Origin: Reticulascus tulasneorum
Lineage: Eukaryota; Ascomycota; Sordariomycetes; Glomerellales; Reticulascaceae
Length of the DNA: 64,000 nucleotides
Reading direction: 5' to 3'
NCBI GenBank assembly: GCA_001557505.1
Contig: LSAX01000010.1
Span: 2,046,001 to 2,110,000 of the forward strand
Within the stretch, counting starts at the first letter, position 1; each line of letters begins with the position of its first letter. Under the pieces are notes generated by a model. It worked only from the letters and a program-made list of their open reading frames with translations, was not told the origin of the DNA and searched no databases. Of this stretch, positions 49,624-62,939 are shown piece by piece. The translations under genes were made by a program, and so were the position numbers.

Positions 49624-51305
49624 AGCGGACTGAGCCACCACAAAACAGAGAGTGGATAGTGGTATACGGAAGTGCATTGGCGTTGAGAGAAGAACATTTG
49701 CTAGAATGGTCATGGCTTAGCATTCCTTTTTCTTCCCTTCAGGAGGATATCAAGGACATCCGTGCTAATGACCATGGGCATTGCTATACACATCCATGGC
49801 ATTTTCATTGCGGATGGGACGGAATGGTTATGAGACTCTATGGCGGCTTGGGGAGAGCATACAGCAGACGAGTACCTTTCTCTTTGGAGAGCAAAATATG
49901 GTAAGGTATGATGGGCTCTCTTTTGTATGGCTGATACGGAGGTAGAGGAGGAGCAGGGGAATACCTAGAGCTGCATTGTCATGCGTTTACGAAGAATAGA
50001 CTGCCCGTTTCTCTTTCTCGACACTGCATGCCCGCTCTAATTAACTGTCTGGCGCAGACTCCCCCCCATCGTTCGTCGCCTTCCCTTCATGTAAGTATAA
50101 GCATAGGCTTATGAGTCAAGACGAGGATGGGCTTCCCGTTGTTCATTTTTTGGTTACTAAGGGAGAACAACTAGGAGGAGAAGGATTGTTCGCAGATGCA
50201 GCAGGCTGAGGCTGCCGAACCAGTCACAGACAGGAAGGTTCAAGACATCTTGGGAATCTTTGCGAAATGTTCGAAGCCGGTTCGCGTGTGGTTTATGAAT
50301 AAGGCAAAAACGCACTACCCGTATTCACATAAGCAACCCACCACGTACTAGAATGTTCGATGAGGACGAGGTTGTTCGCCTCTCTGGAAACCTCCACCTG
50401 ATGTCGGAGAGTCAGCCAGCCAGCGACCTGACGTATTTTGCCAGGTCAGGGGCCATGCCAAAAGTTGCGGCTGGCCTGGGAAGGGGTTCAAACCGGGGTA
50501 CGTGGGGCTCAGCTGACACCACCGTGAGCTGGGGGGGCATTCAATCAAAACCATGGATTTCTCCACAAATCTTTGGGGCTCACTAAAGGAGACTGTGTAG
50601 TGCATTAATAGTATTCCAGGGGCTATTCAAGGCATTCCAGCGTCAGAGGGGCCACTATGCTCCGACAAATGCCAGTCGAGACTGTTAAGGGAGGTACCTG
50701 TTTTATGCTTGTGACTAAGGTACCTAGGTAGTAGTAAAAGTTGCCATCGAGCCCTCAAGGCTCTCCCATTTTGCAACTACTAATTAGCTAGGTATTAAAT
50801 GGGGCGTCGACAGGCCCTATAGTTGTAGCGATCATTCCACTACAAATAGCGTACATTGGTGGTCGGCCACCATCATGTCATTGGTGAGGCGAGTGGATCA
50901 CAGCGCATCGGCGGGAAATCACAACCTGGAACCCACCGGGGGCTTTCACACACCCATCATCTTCTCCGGCAACATCTCTTCACATTCCATCGACCATTCA
51001 CTCAACCGGGACATCAAGGGCTTGCTTTGTACAAATGCAGAGGCATCTTTGACAGCTCCTTCAACTCGCAAGGACTCGTCAAACCCCCTTATCCGCCTTG
51101 TGCTAGCACCCCCGATACCGCACTTTTTGTCTCTTCGCCCACGCCCTCCTCCACACTCCTTCGCCCGGGTTCGCATTTCACGCCACAGCCCCGATGCGCA
51201 GCGCTTCAACAGTTGCCCTGCTGTCTTCTGCCCTCTTGCTGAACAACGACTACTAATGCAAGAGACCTCCCGGTCCCTGCAGCCCTTCGATTCTCTCTCC
51301 CATAG
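49624..51305. other. Intergenic region and probable 5' end of the deubiquitinase gene
   Basis: About 49624-50850 holds the protease 3' region and a promoter, with the palindrome TACCTAGGTA at 50721-50730 in a cluster of related words. From about 50950 to 51305 the sequence is CT/CCC-rich, with two long overlapping frames (50856-51242 and 50875-51441). I could not decide whether either contains the true first exon of the deubiquitinase gene. Confidence 0.45.
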
Positions 51306-54300
51306 CCCCAGAGCTGCAGAAGCAGCTCGTCTTCACAACGTCTTCCTCAAAGAAGAGAAAGCTTTCGCCCAATTTGACGCGAGACCAGGATTCGACTGGT
51401 GCCTCATCGCCCGACACCGTCCTGCCATCCTGCGAACCTGACGACGATCCGTCCTTTTCGTTCTCCGTCGCGTCGACCGAAGATCGGAGTACGCCCTCGT
51501 ACCTTCGCGGCGACTCTGCGCCTGCCTCGAGCCTTCCCACGAGACTTCAAACCCAAACCAGCTCGCTTGTGTCGGCGGATTACGCCTCTTCCACCGCATC
51601 CTCGCCTAGTGCCGCCTACGCCGAGCTCTCCATCGATAACGAACGCGGAGGAGACGTCACCGGTCCCGAGACTGGCCCTGCGCTGACCAACGTCTCAGCC
51701 AGAAGTCAGTCTCCTTTTAACGTTTCTCGTCGTGCCATTATGACTGGTGATGCCAGTCTGCCCCAACGGTCATCCTCTCCGCTGAAACGGCGAGCCTCTA
51801 GCATGGATCCAGACACGGAGATAAAAGAGGAAGTGGAGGCGGTTCCGACGCCACGTCCGGAACACGTCGAGGCGGGACCTGCGTCCACAAGAGCTCAGTA
51901 TTCGAGAGCCATGAGCGTTGATGCACCGGACTACCCAAAGATCACTGTTAAACAGGAAGACGTAAAGTCTGACGACGAGAAGACAGGTATCCTTCGGCTT
52001 GGTTTCGCGCACCTGACGCCGTTACTGACAAAATTGCAGACTTGAAGACACTGCAGGAACGATTTCTAGTCATACAGGACCTGGTAAAGAAATTCAACGA
52101 GAATCTGCCGAGAGTTGGAGACACGGCCTACTTGGTCTCGAGGAAGTGGCTGGATAAGGCTACCACCCTTGCTGGGGACTCGAAATGGTCGAAACGGGAG
52201 GCGGTCGATGAGCCTTTAGGCCCAATCGATAATGCCGACATCATATACAGGACCATACGCCAGGAAGATGATACCACCAACCCCAATTTCGTTCAACTGA
52301 AGCCCGGTACGGATCAACAAGACTTCGAACTCTTCCCGCCTGAGGCCCACCAACTAGTTATGGGCTGGTACGGTATGGAGGAAGGGCAGTATCCCATAGT
52401 GCGGATCGCCGTCGACACAGCTAGCCACGAAGGCGATGCGAGCGTCACTAATGTCATCTACGAGTTTCACCCACCCGTCTTCACAATTCACCGACTGTGG
52501 TCCGATTCCAGACCCTTGCCCATTGACCAAGAATCCAAGCTGAAAAGTTCGACGGCAGTAGTGCTGGTGAGAAGCAAGACCTACCAATACAACGAATTCC
52601 TAAAGGAAGCCAAAGGTTGCTGCGGTGTCCCGCTAAGCCAGAAGGTTCGTGCATGGGCAGTTTACACTTCCGAGCCTGCTCCATCACCAGCAATGACCCG
52701 CGGGGCCCTTACACCACCTGACTCCCCTGGCGCCGAGTTGGAGGATGATATGGACAGCAATCCACCGGAGTCCTGGCATGGCCTGCTCGTGAGCGTGCCG
52801 TCTTTCGTTAAGGTTGATCCGAACAATCGGAGTAAGGTGCCTGCGCCGGATTCAACCGGCAACGCGAACTACAATGGCAGCCGCTCATTGGCTCTTGCGA
52901 TGCTCAACAGAGATGCACATTTCGTGATCGATGAAGAAGTCAAGAGGGACGAATGGGTATCGACTTACTTCAATAGATCCAAAGACAACGCGAAGTCAAT
53001 GGCCGCCCCAAGTAGCACAACGAGCCTCATACCCAAGTCGAAAGCAAACACGGGCGGTCGCATCAGTCCAGCACCACAGGGCCCGGTCACAAGAGGTAGA
53101 GCCCAACAGAAAAAGACGAACGCCAGAAACGGCGCCGTAGGTCTGCAGAATCTTGGCAACACTTGTTATATGAATTCTGCCCTTCAATGCGTTCGAAGCG
53201 TGCCTGAGCTCACGAAATACTTCTTAACTAACGAGTATGAGAAGGAACTCAATAAGGCAAATCATCTGGGTTACAAAGGGACGATTGCCATGGCGTACGG
53301 CGATCTTCTCAGAGAGATTTACGAATACTCCCGAGGATCCATTAGCCCGCGAGAGTTTAAAAATGCGGTTGGTAGAGCCCGAACCACGTTCTCTGGCTGG
53401 GGCCAACAAGACTCGCAAGAATTTCTCGGCTTTCTTCTTGATGGTCTGCAGGAAGACTTGAGCCGCATCAAGAAGAAGCCGTACATTGAGAAGCCCGATT
53501 CAACAGACGAGATGATCGGTAACGAGAAGCTGATACGGGAGATGGCCGATCAAGTCTGGGATATCACCAAGAAGAGAGACGATTCTGTCATTGCAGATCT
53601 CTTCACCGGCATGTACAAGTCAACCCTGAAGTGTCCTGTTTGCGAGAAGATCAGCATCACTTTCGATCCTTTCAACAACTTGACTCTTCAACTGCCTGTG
53701 GAGAACCTGTGGAGCAAGGAAATTAAGTTTCTCCCACTTAACGACGCCCCCGTGAGAATAGACTGTGAAGTTCCCAAACACAGCGCAATCGACGCGCTCA
53801 AACAGTTCATCTCTGATCGGACCGGTGTTCCGGTGGAACGGTTGATTGGTGCTGAGGAGTTCAAAGACAAGTTCTTCAAAATTTACGACGATAGCAGCGA
53901 CGTTTCTGATGAAATTCAATCGAACGATATCCCGACCTTTCACGAATTGGAGGCGGTCCCGACCAACTGGCCCGCCAAGGTGGAGGGTAAGAAGCCGAGC
54001 GCTTATCGGTCCATGCTGGAGCCAGATGAGGAGGAAGTATTCAAAGATCCCCGTTGCGAACGCATGGTTGTTCCCGTCATCCATCTCCGGCGAGGATTGA
54101 ACTATCATTTCCGAAACGATGACTCTTCCTCGCCTCCTCATTTCATCATCTTGACTCCAGAAGAAGTTAGTTGCCCTCATTTATCATATCTACAAGTAAC
54201 CATGCTCACAATCCAACAGGCAAGCAACGAGGATATGATTCGCCGCAAGGTTCTGGAGAAGGTTGCAACTTTTACCACCTGGCCTGAGTTTGCCGATACC

Positions 54301-56454
54301 GACGATAGTACGGATGCTGAAATGGTCATGACCACACAGTCGGACGCTGACTCATCAGGAGACAGCAAGGTCATCGCCAGCTCGGTGGAAGGCGAAGATG
54401 ATTTAGTGGATGTCACTATGAAAGATGCTCCAGAGAAGACGCCTGGCAAGAAGGTCCTCAAGCAGTTTAATACACGCCGCCCGACCTGGCTCGACCCGCA
54501 CGAGTTCCTGTCGCCGAAGCTCCAGAACTTGTTTGAATTGTGCTGGTTCAGAGACGGCAGCACCGACACGGCGGTGCCCACTGGATGGAATTCGGTCGAC
54601 GCACATCACAATTTCCAGAGGCTCTCAGAAAGGATCCCCCCGGCGCAGAGTCAATCCAGCGGATATCCCAATGGAGCAGATAGCGACAACGACAGTAACG
54701 ATGATGAACCATCACCGCCCACTTCAACCGAGACTCGGATGGTTGAGGAGTCTAGCGAGGACAATAACGATGAGCCTCTTAAGACTCTCAAGGTATGATG
54801 TCCTGGCAGCGGTTCCCAACCTGTTTCGTGCATTACGAGAACGAATGTGGCCGGACTACAGTTTGCTAACATGTTGCAGGTCAAGCCTCGAGCTGGCGGT
54901 TCGAGACAACCCCACAAAGTAGGTGCTGGTGGCCGACAGAAGTTGAAGCACAACAAGACTTACAGCAAGAAGAGTAATAAGCGTCGCAACAAGGAAATGC
55001 GGTCTGCAAAGCAGGAATCCGCATTCCAGCTCGACGATGTGCCTCCTCAACCTTCCCCCCTTGATGACTTGCCCGGCCCCTTGGTGCGCCTAGGCGAGGG
55101 CATCGTCGTTGAGTGGGATGGGGACGCCTGGGACATGGTTTTCGGTAGCGCCGAGCTGAACGACGGGCAGGGCAAGCCGACTTTCCGGGACACTGAGAAG
55201 CTCAGCGACCCTGTGTTGGAACAGAGGCGTAAGACGCGTCATTCTCGCCGAAACAAGGGCATCACGCTTGATGAATGTCTCGACGAGTTCGAAAAGGCAG
55301 AAGTCCTTTCCCAGCAGGACACGTGGTACTGCCCGCGTTGCGAGGAACACCGTCGTGCCAGCAAGAAATTTGATCTATGGAAAACGCCCGATATTCTCGT
55401 TGTCCATCTCAAACGCTTCAGTTCTTCTGGCTGGCGCCGCGACAAGATTGATGTTTTGGTAGATTTCCCAATCGAAGGACTCGATTTACGATCCCGCGTT
55501 CTACAACAGGAAGACGGCAAAGAGGAGATTTACGATCTTATCGCTGTGGATGACCACTTTGGAGGCCTTGGCGGAGGTCATTACACCGCATGGGCCAAGA
55601 ATTTTGTTGACGGCGAGTGGTACAACTATAACGGTAGGCTCCAAGCTCCTCCGCATTGTATCCTCAAACCTGCTAACCAAGACATAGACACGTCGGTCAG
55701 TAAGGCTGACCCAGACAGCGTCGTTACACGAGCTGCGTACTTGCTGTTCTATCGACGCCGCTCAACTGAGCCCTTGGGCGGACCTCGCTTCAAGGAGATC
55801 TTCGAAAGGTTTGACCGCTCCGCTGAAGAGGAAGAACAAGAAGAAACCAAGCAAGAGTCGGGGGAAGATCAGCGTCTCGACGTCGTCTCCTCCCTGATTG
55901 GGTCGTCGAGCTCTGGGATAGGAGCCGAAGCAACTCGCCCGCACGCAGATCGCGGTTTGGCCAATAACACCATGACCACGGTTGTGACACGTGAGGAGGA
56001 CGAAAAGCTGCCACCATATGACAGTGGCTCTGACGCAATTCAGAACAGCATTGAAGATGAAGGCATTGGCCTGGGAGATAATTTTGGTGCCGGGCACGCC
56101 TCCATGAGTAATTATGGGTCAAATTGGAATTGGGACGGCATTGCTGGACCGTCAAATTCCCTCGGCCTGGAGGGCTATGCTAGCGATGCTGCTCAGCAGG
56201 ACTCGTCTGACGAGCGAGATGCGTCTGGCATTGACATAGAGATGAAATCCGAAAACGGATCGCAGCATTACGATATGCCGCCAGCACCTGACCAGAACGC
56301 TCAGGATAGTCTCTTGGAGATTCAGAATGCTGCATGGGAGCACAACAGCAAGGAGAAAGTGATATCCGTGCCGGCTGCCGACGATGACGTGGACTCGCTG
56401 GAAGCTGCCGAAATTCGCATTGACGAGGATGATGATCGGCCATCGCGTTCCTAA
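51306..56454 (+). CDS. Ubiquitin carboxyl-terminal hydrolase with DUSP domain (Ubp12/USP4-15 type), start unresolved
   Basis: A cysteine protease that removes ubiquitin from proteins. Coding exons: from about 51306 to 51986, then 52040-54165, 54220-54792 and 54880-56454; at least 1651 residues. The frame is open only from 51257, has no ATG near its start, and the CTCCCATAG at 51297-51305 looks like an acceptor, so a short upstream exon is missing. Domains: a Ser/Pro-rich N-terminus, a DUSP domain (52040-52650: QERFLVIQDL, GDTAYLVSRKWL), then the catalytic domain with Cys box GLQNLGNTCYMNSALQC (Cys codon 53164-53166) and His box GGGHYTAWAKN (His codon 55579-55581). Zinc-ribbon cysteines are CPVC and CPRC. 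A large disordered insertion splits the catalytic domain, as in yeast Ubp12. The acidic tail is disordered. Confidence 0.92.
54166..54219 (+). other. 54-base intron of exact codon multiple, no in-frame stop
   Basis: GTTAGT starts and CAACAG ends this segment in phase 0 within the deubiquitinase gene. If kept, it adds 18 residues (about VSCPHLSYLQ...) and reading continues into ASNEDMIRRK. The family has the flanking parts adjacent, so I treat it as an intron. The length of 54 and lack of a stop mean retention would not truncate the protein. Confidence 0.7.
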
Positions 56455-58869
56455 GAGCCTCTATCAAATGACATACGGAACGCCATCAATCTAGCTAAAT
56501 GCTGACGGGTTGACGGGTCAGGCGGCTCGCCCTATGGCTTCTACTTGCAACTCACGCGGGGTGAGGGTTACCGTTGGGAGTGATATTGTACGGTTCGAGG
56601 ACGGATGACGGACGACGGACGACTCGGAGGTGGAAGGCGGTCGGCATGGAGTCGAGATTAAAAGACTTACATAAGGGTGTACATAGACATAGACACTCGT
56701 GCCCTTGGCATTTGCAAGGTGGCTTGCTGGTAGGTTGGTCGGCTGGAGTCCGGTTGCATGAATCATGTATGGACGTAAAGGATCGTAGCACTTCAGCTAC
56801 TATGGGCAATGGCATATTCACATAACTCCGATCTTGTTTCCAGTCGCGTTTGTGTGAAGACAGTGTTTGCAGTTCCAAAATAGAACTTTGTTCCTCGATT
56901 GCTGTTTGGATATTTCCCTTTCTTCTTCAAAGAATGAAATTTCGACGGCTGAGAAAGGTCCAGCGTAATTATAGCGTGGGCCTTGGTAGGGGTCCCCTTA
57001 AAGAAAGTAATCAGCATTCACTTGATGCAATAACTCCGTTTGTAGAGCAAATGTCACAGCCAGTGGAGACTGGTCCAGTATCCTACTACCATCTTGTGCC
57101 TTCTAAAGAGTTACGGGACGAAGGGTTTGTCAATAGCAATTCTTCTTAAATCACTCTGTCAGTACTTGCAGACTTTGCGTTTGAATAAGTCTGCAGCGGA
57201 AGCTGCTGTTTAGTCGTTCCACCTGCCACCTCGCTCGCCAGACAAATGCAATCCCTCACTATTGATGCGTTGACACGGGCAAGCAGACGGGTAACTTGTG
57301 GTGATCAGGCGCCAGCCGCTCGAACGATGGGATAACCTGGCTCCAGCGTCCCGTTCGATTCATGCCTGGACCTCAGTTACGCCATCTCGCAGATCCAGCG
57401 GCGTCATTCGAAGTAAGTGCCTGTTCCTGTAGCCACCATGGTTCGGCTCGTTCCCGAGGTGCTCGATCCATCGTATGGTTCAGATGTGCCATGCGCCAGG
57501 TTCACAACGACTGCCACGGGTTATTTCATCCAAACGCCTTGCGAGTGGGCGGGAAGGGAACGGAGATCACGAGGGAGGCGTGGGATGGGTCGGACCCTTG
57601 CAGCGACCTTCAGACGTTTGATCAGTTGTACCATCCAGAGTTGGAGACGTGGTCAGTGTCTTGATTCGAATGTGCCCGCTTGGACTTGGCACGGACGACT
57701 TGGATCATAGGGAAATAGTGAGAATTAAATTGGGGAAGGGATTTGCTGCACAACAAAGGAGATATTTTATTACCAGATCCTGTAGCAGCGCCATGCTCGA
57801 GTCTGCCCGAGAATGAGTATTTGACCATTGGAAAGAGGAAATTGTGGGGGACCTGTTTGTACGTTCACGAAAAACTGGACGATCAGCAAGGCTGAAACCA
57901 CTCCTAACACCAAGGCATTCTTTGGAAGATGTCGGCAATTTTTTTTGATCGAGAATGCCTTCACTAACATCAAAAGCCGCTATCTGAATGCCGGCCATGC
58001 TGCCCACTTCCCGTTTGACTTGCAATCTTCGACCCGTTGGTGGCGATGGCGCAAGTTCTTATCTTGACGACATTGGCAACGCGTACCACTCAGAGGGTCA
58101 AGATGCGCAGTGAAGCGGCATTTTTGCCAGGCTTGGAAGAGGGCCGCGGGGGTTATATGGAGCAAGTGGTTTCCACCGGCACGTTATCCATCCTCAAGAG
58201 CCGAGGGATTCCAAGAAAACATATCAGTGGCACACCCGGGCTTGGGACCAGTTTGGGAAACATCTGCAACGAAAGTCCTGTATGTAGTAATACCATCGCG
58301 ACGGTGGAGGCAAGTTGGCTGAGATCAGCAGTGGGCGGGAGACGGCCACATTTCCGCCTCGGGTTAGGGTCCTGCCCGATGCAGCAGCAGCCGAGTCCCG
58401 CGAGATCCATCAGCCTCGAGGACGATGATCCTTCTCGGGATGAGGGCGCGGTGTCCTCTTGCCATGGCGACATTCCGCCGCCGGGCGGCGATGTGGCACA
58501 CAAGCAGTGTTGGCGACAAACGCAGTTTGAAGCAGCCTGTCAATGGTGAGCAAGACGACATGATATGTTATCGGTGGGAATCAGAAGAAAAGCCCCGAGT
58601 GAGGCTCTGGTTGGGCCTGTTTGAAACGGACCCTTTAATATGCGGCTTTGATGTTAGCGCTTGTTGGAACGAGGAACGGCTCGCTGACAAGAGTCGGTGC
58701 GACATGAGTTCTGATTATTCAAGCCAGAGAAGGTTGTGACATTCCCTAAATGTCTTGGAGGTACGGGCGCAGACGTGCGGGCGCGGCAGACGTGGACGAG
58801 AAGATGTCATCGGTGGAAAGTGGAGAAGATGGTCAAACGTGGAAATGGATTGGCAGGCCTCGTTCAGCC

Positions 58870-58881
58870 TACTACGTAGTA
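58870..58881. repeat. Palindrome TACTACGTAGTA, third copy
   Basis: A perfect 12 bp palindrome, identical to the cores at 6152-6163 and 43694-43705, in non-coding DNA. Confidence 0.9.
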
Positions 58882-60074
58882 TCCTGTTGGTCTATTCTCC
58901 ATCCAGGTGGAAAAGCACGTTCTTCCTGGATCCCGTCGCTTTTTACTAGCTCATTCGATGGCGTTTTGGCCCTTGCAGAAGAAGACTGATCGGTGAGCAC
59001 AACGCGTGGTTTATTAATGAACAGCCTCGGCTTGATAGGCCAGTTGGCTGAAGGCTGTTTATCGTGGTGGACGGGTTGCGATTCGATTGGTGATCTGGGG
59101 GGCGAGCTGAAATGAACCCTGGGAACAGCACGGCTAAAGAGGGAAGGACGACTAATAACTGAGCTGCGAGCTGTGCCAACAGGTTTCCCATGGTTGGAAC
59201 ACGGGTGGCTAGGATACAAGACGTCTAATAGCAAATTGTCTAGAAATGATAAGGCATGAAATGGACATGGAAATAGCGGGAGAGGGGAGGAGAGGAGGAA
59301 CAAAACCGCAGCAGCCAGACCCGAGATACTGGGAGACCCCCCAGTCGCTGTGGAGGGGGATCCAAACCCGTCAGACATTGGTGAGTCCTCCTTGCGATGG
59401 GAACTTCCGATGGAGAGGAATCTCCTGCTGACTGTGCCACATGTAATCAATCTGAAAGAAGACAGCGGGTATTTGCAGTGTGTCGAGAGCTAGGCTTTGG
59501 CAGGCGCCGTGCGGGACGCCGGTCGGATATGCGTAGCACGCATACATACCGCCGCCGTCCAGTCAAATGTGTATGTGTGCATCTATGTATGTAAGTACTA
59601 TGAGGTAAGTTTTGGTAATCGGGAGAGACTGGTGAACAGTTACAGGCACACATATTGACGACGCACATTCCACTGTAATCCGTACAGAGCACTGTACTGT
59701 ACTTTACTGTACGTACTGCAGTTCGCTCTTGGGCGGCCTGCGACGCGATGGATGAAGTGGAGAACGAACAGAGTCCCGCCGCCCGGTATCTTGTCTTCAT
59801 TGAGAAGGTCCAGCGAGGGTAGAGAGTTCGTAAACCGACGACTCGTTACACTAGCGAACTAGTTGCGTAGTTAGCTGACTGGGTACCTTGAAAGGCACAG
59901 GCTTACGTCCGGGGAGCGGAAAGGGTATCAGGGATAGCCTTAGTACGGCGTGGTAGTGCTCTGGGGAGAGGACTCGATGAGGAAGGTCGAGATGCAAGGG
60001 TTCTCATTGTTTCAAGTGGGAGAGCCTAGCAAGCCTGTACGGATCCAGATATTGGATGGACATTGGGGACCGGA

Positions 60075-60102
60075 AGAACCAGAACCAGAACCAGAACCAG
60101 AA
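60075..60102 (+). repeat. (AGAACC)n hexanucleotide repeat
   Basis: About four and a half copies of AGAACC in non-coding DNA. On the other strand it reads as alternating Trp-Phe codons, which is an artefact of the repeat. Confidence 0.9.
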
Positions 60103-60822
60103 AAAGGCGCGTTCATGTGAGAAATGATAGAACGTACGTATGTAGTACGTAGTAATAACAGTCGTCACCGTATGACTTGCAGAAATCTTACATGCTCTTT
60201 TGAAGCGAGCGAAACGAATTATAGTTTGGTCGTTTGCGGGTAAATCTGGCAAGGTTGTTTGTGTGCGGGTCCCGGGAGAAAAAAAAGTCACACGTTGTGT
60301 GGTGCATGGATCTTCGAGATTGGATATCGCGAGTTTTATTGATAAGCCAACGCTTTGTTATGGTACATACGGGATTCCCTACGTATGTATATACACGCTG
60401 TAAGTACCTGATATGGGCATACTTTACTAGAGCAGCTTTCTCATGCGAACGACTCAGAGGTATTCATTCCTACGTAATGGTATTTGCAGACCGGTGCAAA
60501 GTATCTAACTACAGGAATCGACGTGTCAGAATTCAGCATCAGGACATGCATTCGTATCGTTTCGGGCAGACATGTAAGAGGACGAGGTCCGTAGTGATGA
60601 CGATACTCGAGGGGCGGTGAAGGACAATGGGGAACCTTGTCGTTATTGCTCGAAATGAGAATGCCATACACGAACCTGAAGTTTAGATCCAGACAGGGAG
60701 CGACACAAAATGGACGGTAACAACATACATACATAGGCATTCGGTAGAAAACATCGATCACTCACTCACCATGGGATTTCTCTCACAACGCCGCTCCATA
60801 GATAGATAGCAGCTATCTTACC

Positions 60823-60844
60823 TATGTATGTATGTATGTATGTA
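60823..60844 (+). repeat. (TATG)n microsatellite
   Basis: Five and a half copies of TATG in the 7.5 kb gene-poor region. Confidence 0.9.
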
Positions 60845-61536
60845 AAACATGCAGTGTTCAGCGAACGAGCGAGCTTCTTTCAGCTGGTTCCGGGGCACGT
60901 TCCGGCGCTGGCGCCCCTGGAAGGCACTATTACGCTCCTAGCCTGTGCACTTGCTGCTAATCCGTACGCGGGTGCACCACGGCACGCTAGCATGCTCCAG
61001 TCGAGTCGTGTGTACTAATAAGGTACGTGCCATAGCAGCAGCAGCAGTAGTGTAGGCAAGTGTGATAAGCATGCGGCAGATGCTGGCCAGGCCGCAAGCA
61101 GAGAGACAGAACGAGGAGCGGGTCGAGTGGAAGGTGTGTCCCTGCCTATAAAGTAGCGCTACTATCTGGGTAGGTATACTCGCTCTGGGAGGAACCGCGG
61201 CTCCCGGCCGTCATGCTACACTAACACCAAGTAGACCCAGTAATGAAATACGAGGTCGCGATGTACCCAGACACCTAATAATTGAGTTCACCAAGTGTGG
61301 GGCGGCCCCACTCTAACACACGGAAGGGCAGGAACACTGCGAGATGACTGGTGGGGTGAAAATGCCGCTACCCTCTTTTCCATCCGCCCCATGTTTTACA
61401 TCAAATTGTTCTCCGTGTCTTCTGGAAGCTACGCAACTCCGGATCAATTTGTTTAGATTCAGCCAGCCAGACATCAGCACCACCACAGACAGCAGCACTG
61501 ATGGGCTGGGAAATGACCATGGACTATGGACGTATG

Positions 61537-61608
61537 TAGTAGGTAGTAGGTAGGTAGGTAATAAGGGAACGGGCCATTCATTTGTGCGTTCGTTCGTTCG
61601 CTCGTTCG
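61537..61608 (+). repeat. GGTA-rich and (CGTT)n tracts
   Basis: Two neighbouring tetranucleotide tracts: TAGG/GGTA units at 61537-61561 and CGTT units at 61587-61608. Confidence 0.8.
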
Positions 61609-62480
61609 CCCCGTGTCTATGTACCTACCTAGTCTCGCTCCTACTGATCCGTTTCCCTGGAATCTCACGAGAGAGATCGTTGTTCCGCGACCGGTTGACA
61701 CAAGCTACCCGACTAAAGCACTGATAGGAAAACCCAACTGCCTACTCAAGGAGGTCAGACAAAACGTGGTGAACCACGCAAGACCCTCTATCCTCCACTA
61801 AATCCATCGAGTTCGATGTACATGCACACTTCGCTGTTCAAGGTACATACATAGCTGCACTTGTACTCTTCGCGCATTCAACAGGGCAAACGAGCAGGGC
61901 AGCACCTGGGCAGCTGGGGGCACAGCCCGTGGAACCTGGATGTCGTGATCATATACGTAGCAGCGAGCTATCGCAAGGTACCCGACCTACCTGTAACGGT
62001 GTAGCTTGGACTTTTCTTGATCAGGGTTCGAGCGGACAGGTTCAATCTCCCGCCCCCAATGCGCATTTCGCAGGATGTCGGAACCACCCAAGAACGGGGG
62101 GGCACGCACAGCAGGTCGTTGTCGGCAATCTGTACTCTCTCGTCGGATGGCTGTAACCTAAGGTACATACACTAGGTAGTCTAGGTGCCTACGCGCATGC
62201 TGTTTTGTACGCCTGCCTGCCTGCTTGCTTGCAGATTTGGACTCGGGTACAGAGAGAGGGTTGCATTTCTGGTGGATAAAAAGGGCACCTGCGATGGGAA
62301 AGGAGGGACATCGCCGCACCGCATCTCTCTTAAAACTCGCTTCCTGCGGTACATATTACACAAACAGGTAACTGATAGGATGAATTCGAGAATAACTGTT
62401 TTGGCATTCACACAGTATACAGGCAAGTAGGGGAATGCGACGACAGTTCTCATTTTGTAAATGTGGGGGGTCTTTATTTA

Positions 62481-62498
62481 TAAAAATAAAAATAAAAA
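62481..62498 (+). repeat. (TAAAAA)n repeat
   Basis: Three copies of TAAAAA, flanked by further AT-rich sequence. Confidence 0.85.
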
Positions 62499-62939
62499 TT
62501 GGGATTTCCACATGTTTCCCATAATCAGTGTTGACCTCTGAGGGGGGGGCTCTCCCATTATCGACTCATGATTGGAAACCCAAGGTAAATAGGTGTCGCT
62601 ATAGGGGATATACACCTAAGTAATTGGTGGAGTGGTGCGACAGTTTTAGTGGATGGTACGGTATGGTAGGTTACCTGCTAATTACCTAGTTAGGTCGCGT
62701 GAGGTGGTTTTGCACAGAGTACTACCGCCAACATACACTTTTTGTTACTATTTTTTCCCACCACCGACCCCCGATCCATTTTGTCGCCTTGCAGGCGCCA
62801 TTTGGAACCTTTCGACCTTCCATCAGCATTCGAGAAGCCAGCCAGAAGCCCGCACACCACTAAAACAACGTCTAGTAGTAATAAAGATCCGTGATCATCA
62901 TCATTCAATCTAATTCATCGCATGTTGGTTCGTCCGCCC

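Noticed and set aside
50480..50520. GGGTTCAAACC B-box-like word
   Set aside because: No matching A box or acceptor stem upstream at tRNA spacing.
50856..51441. Two long overlapping frames upstream of the deubiquitinase
   Set aside because: They are low-complexity Pro/Ser readings in different frames from the enzyme. Neither could be joined to it by a convincing splice site.
56850..57149. 100-codon plus-strand frame downstream of the deubiquitinase
   Set aside because: It reads like random sequence, has no motif, and no neighbouring exon could be joined.
61960..62060. Possible tRNA with a GGTTCAAT B-box-like word
   Set aside because: The T-arm and acceptor bases do not pair, so no cloverleaf forms.
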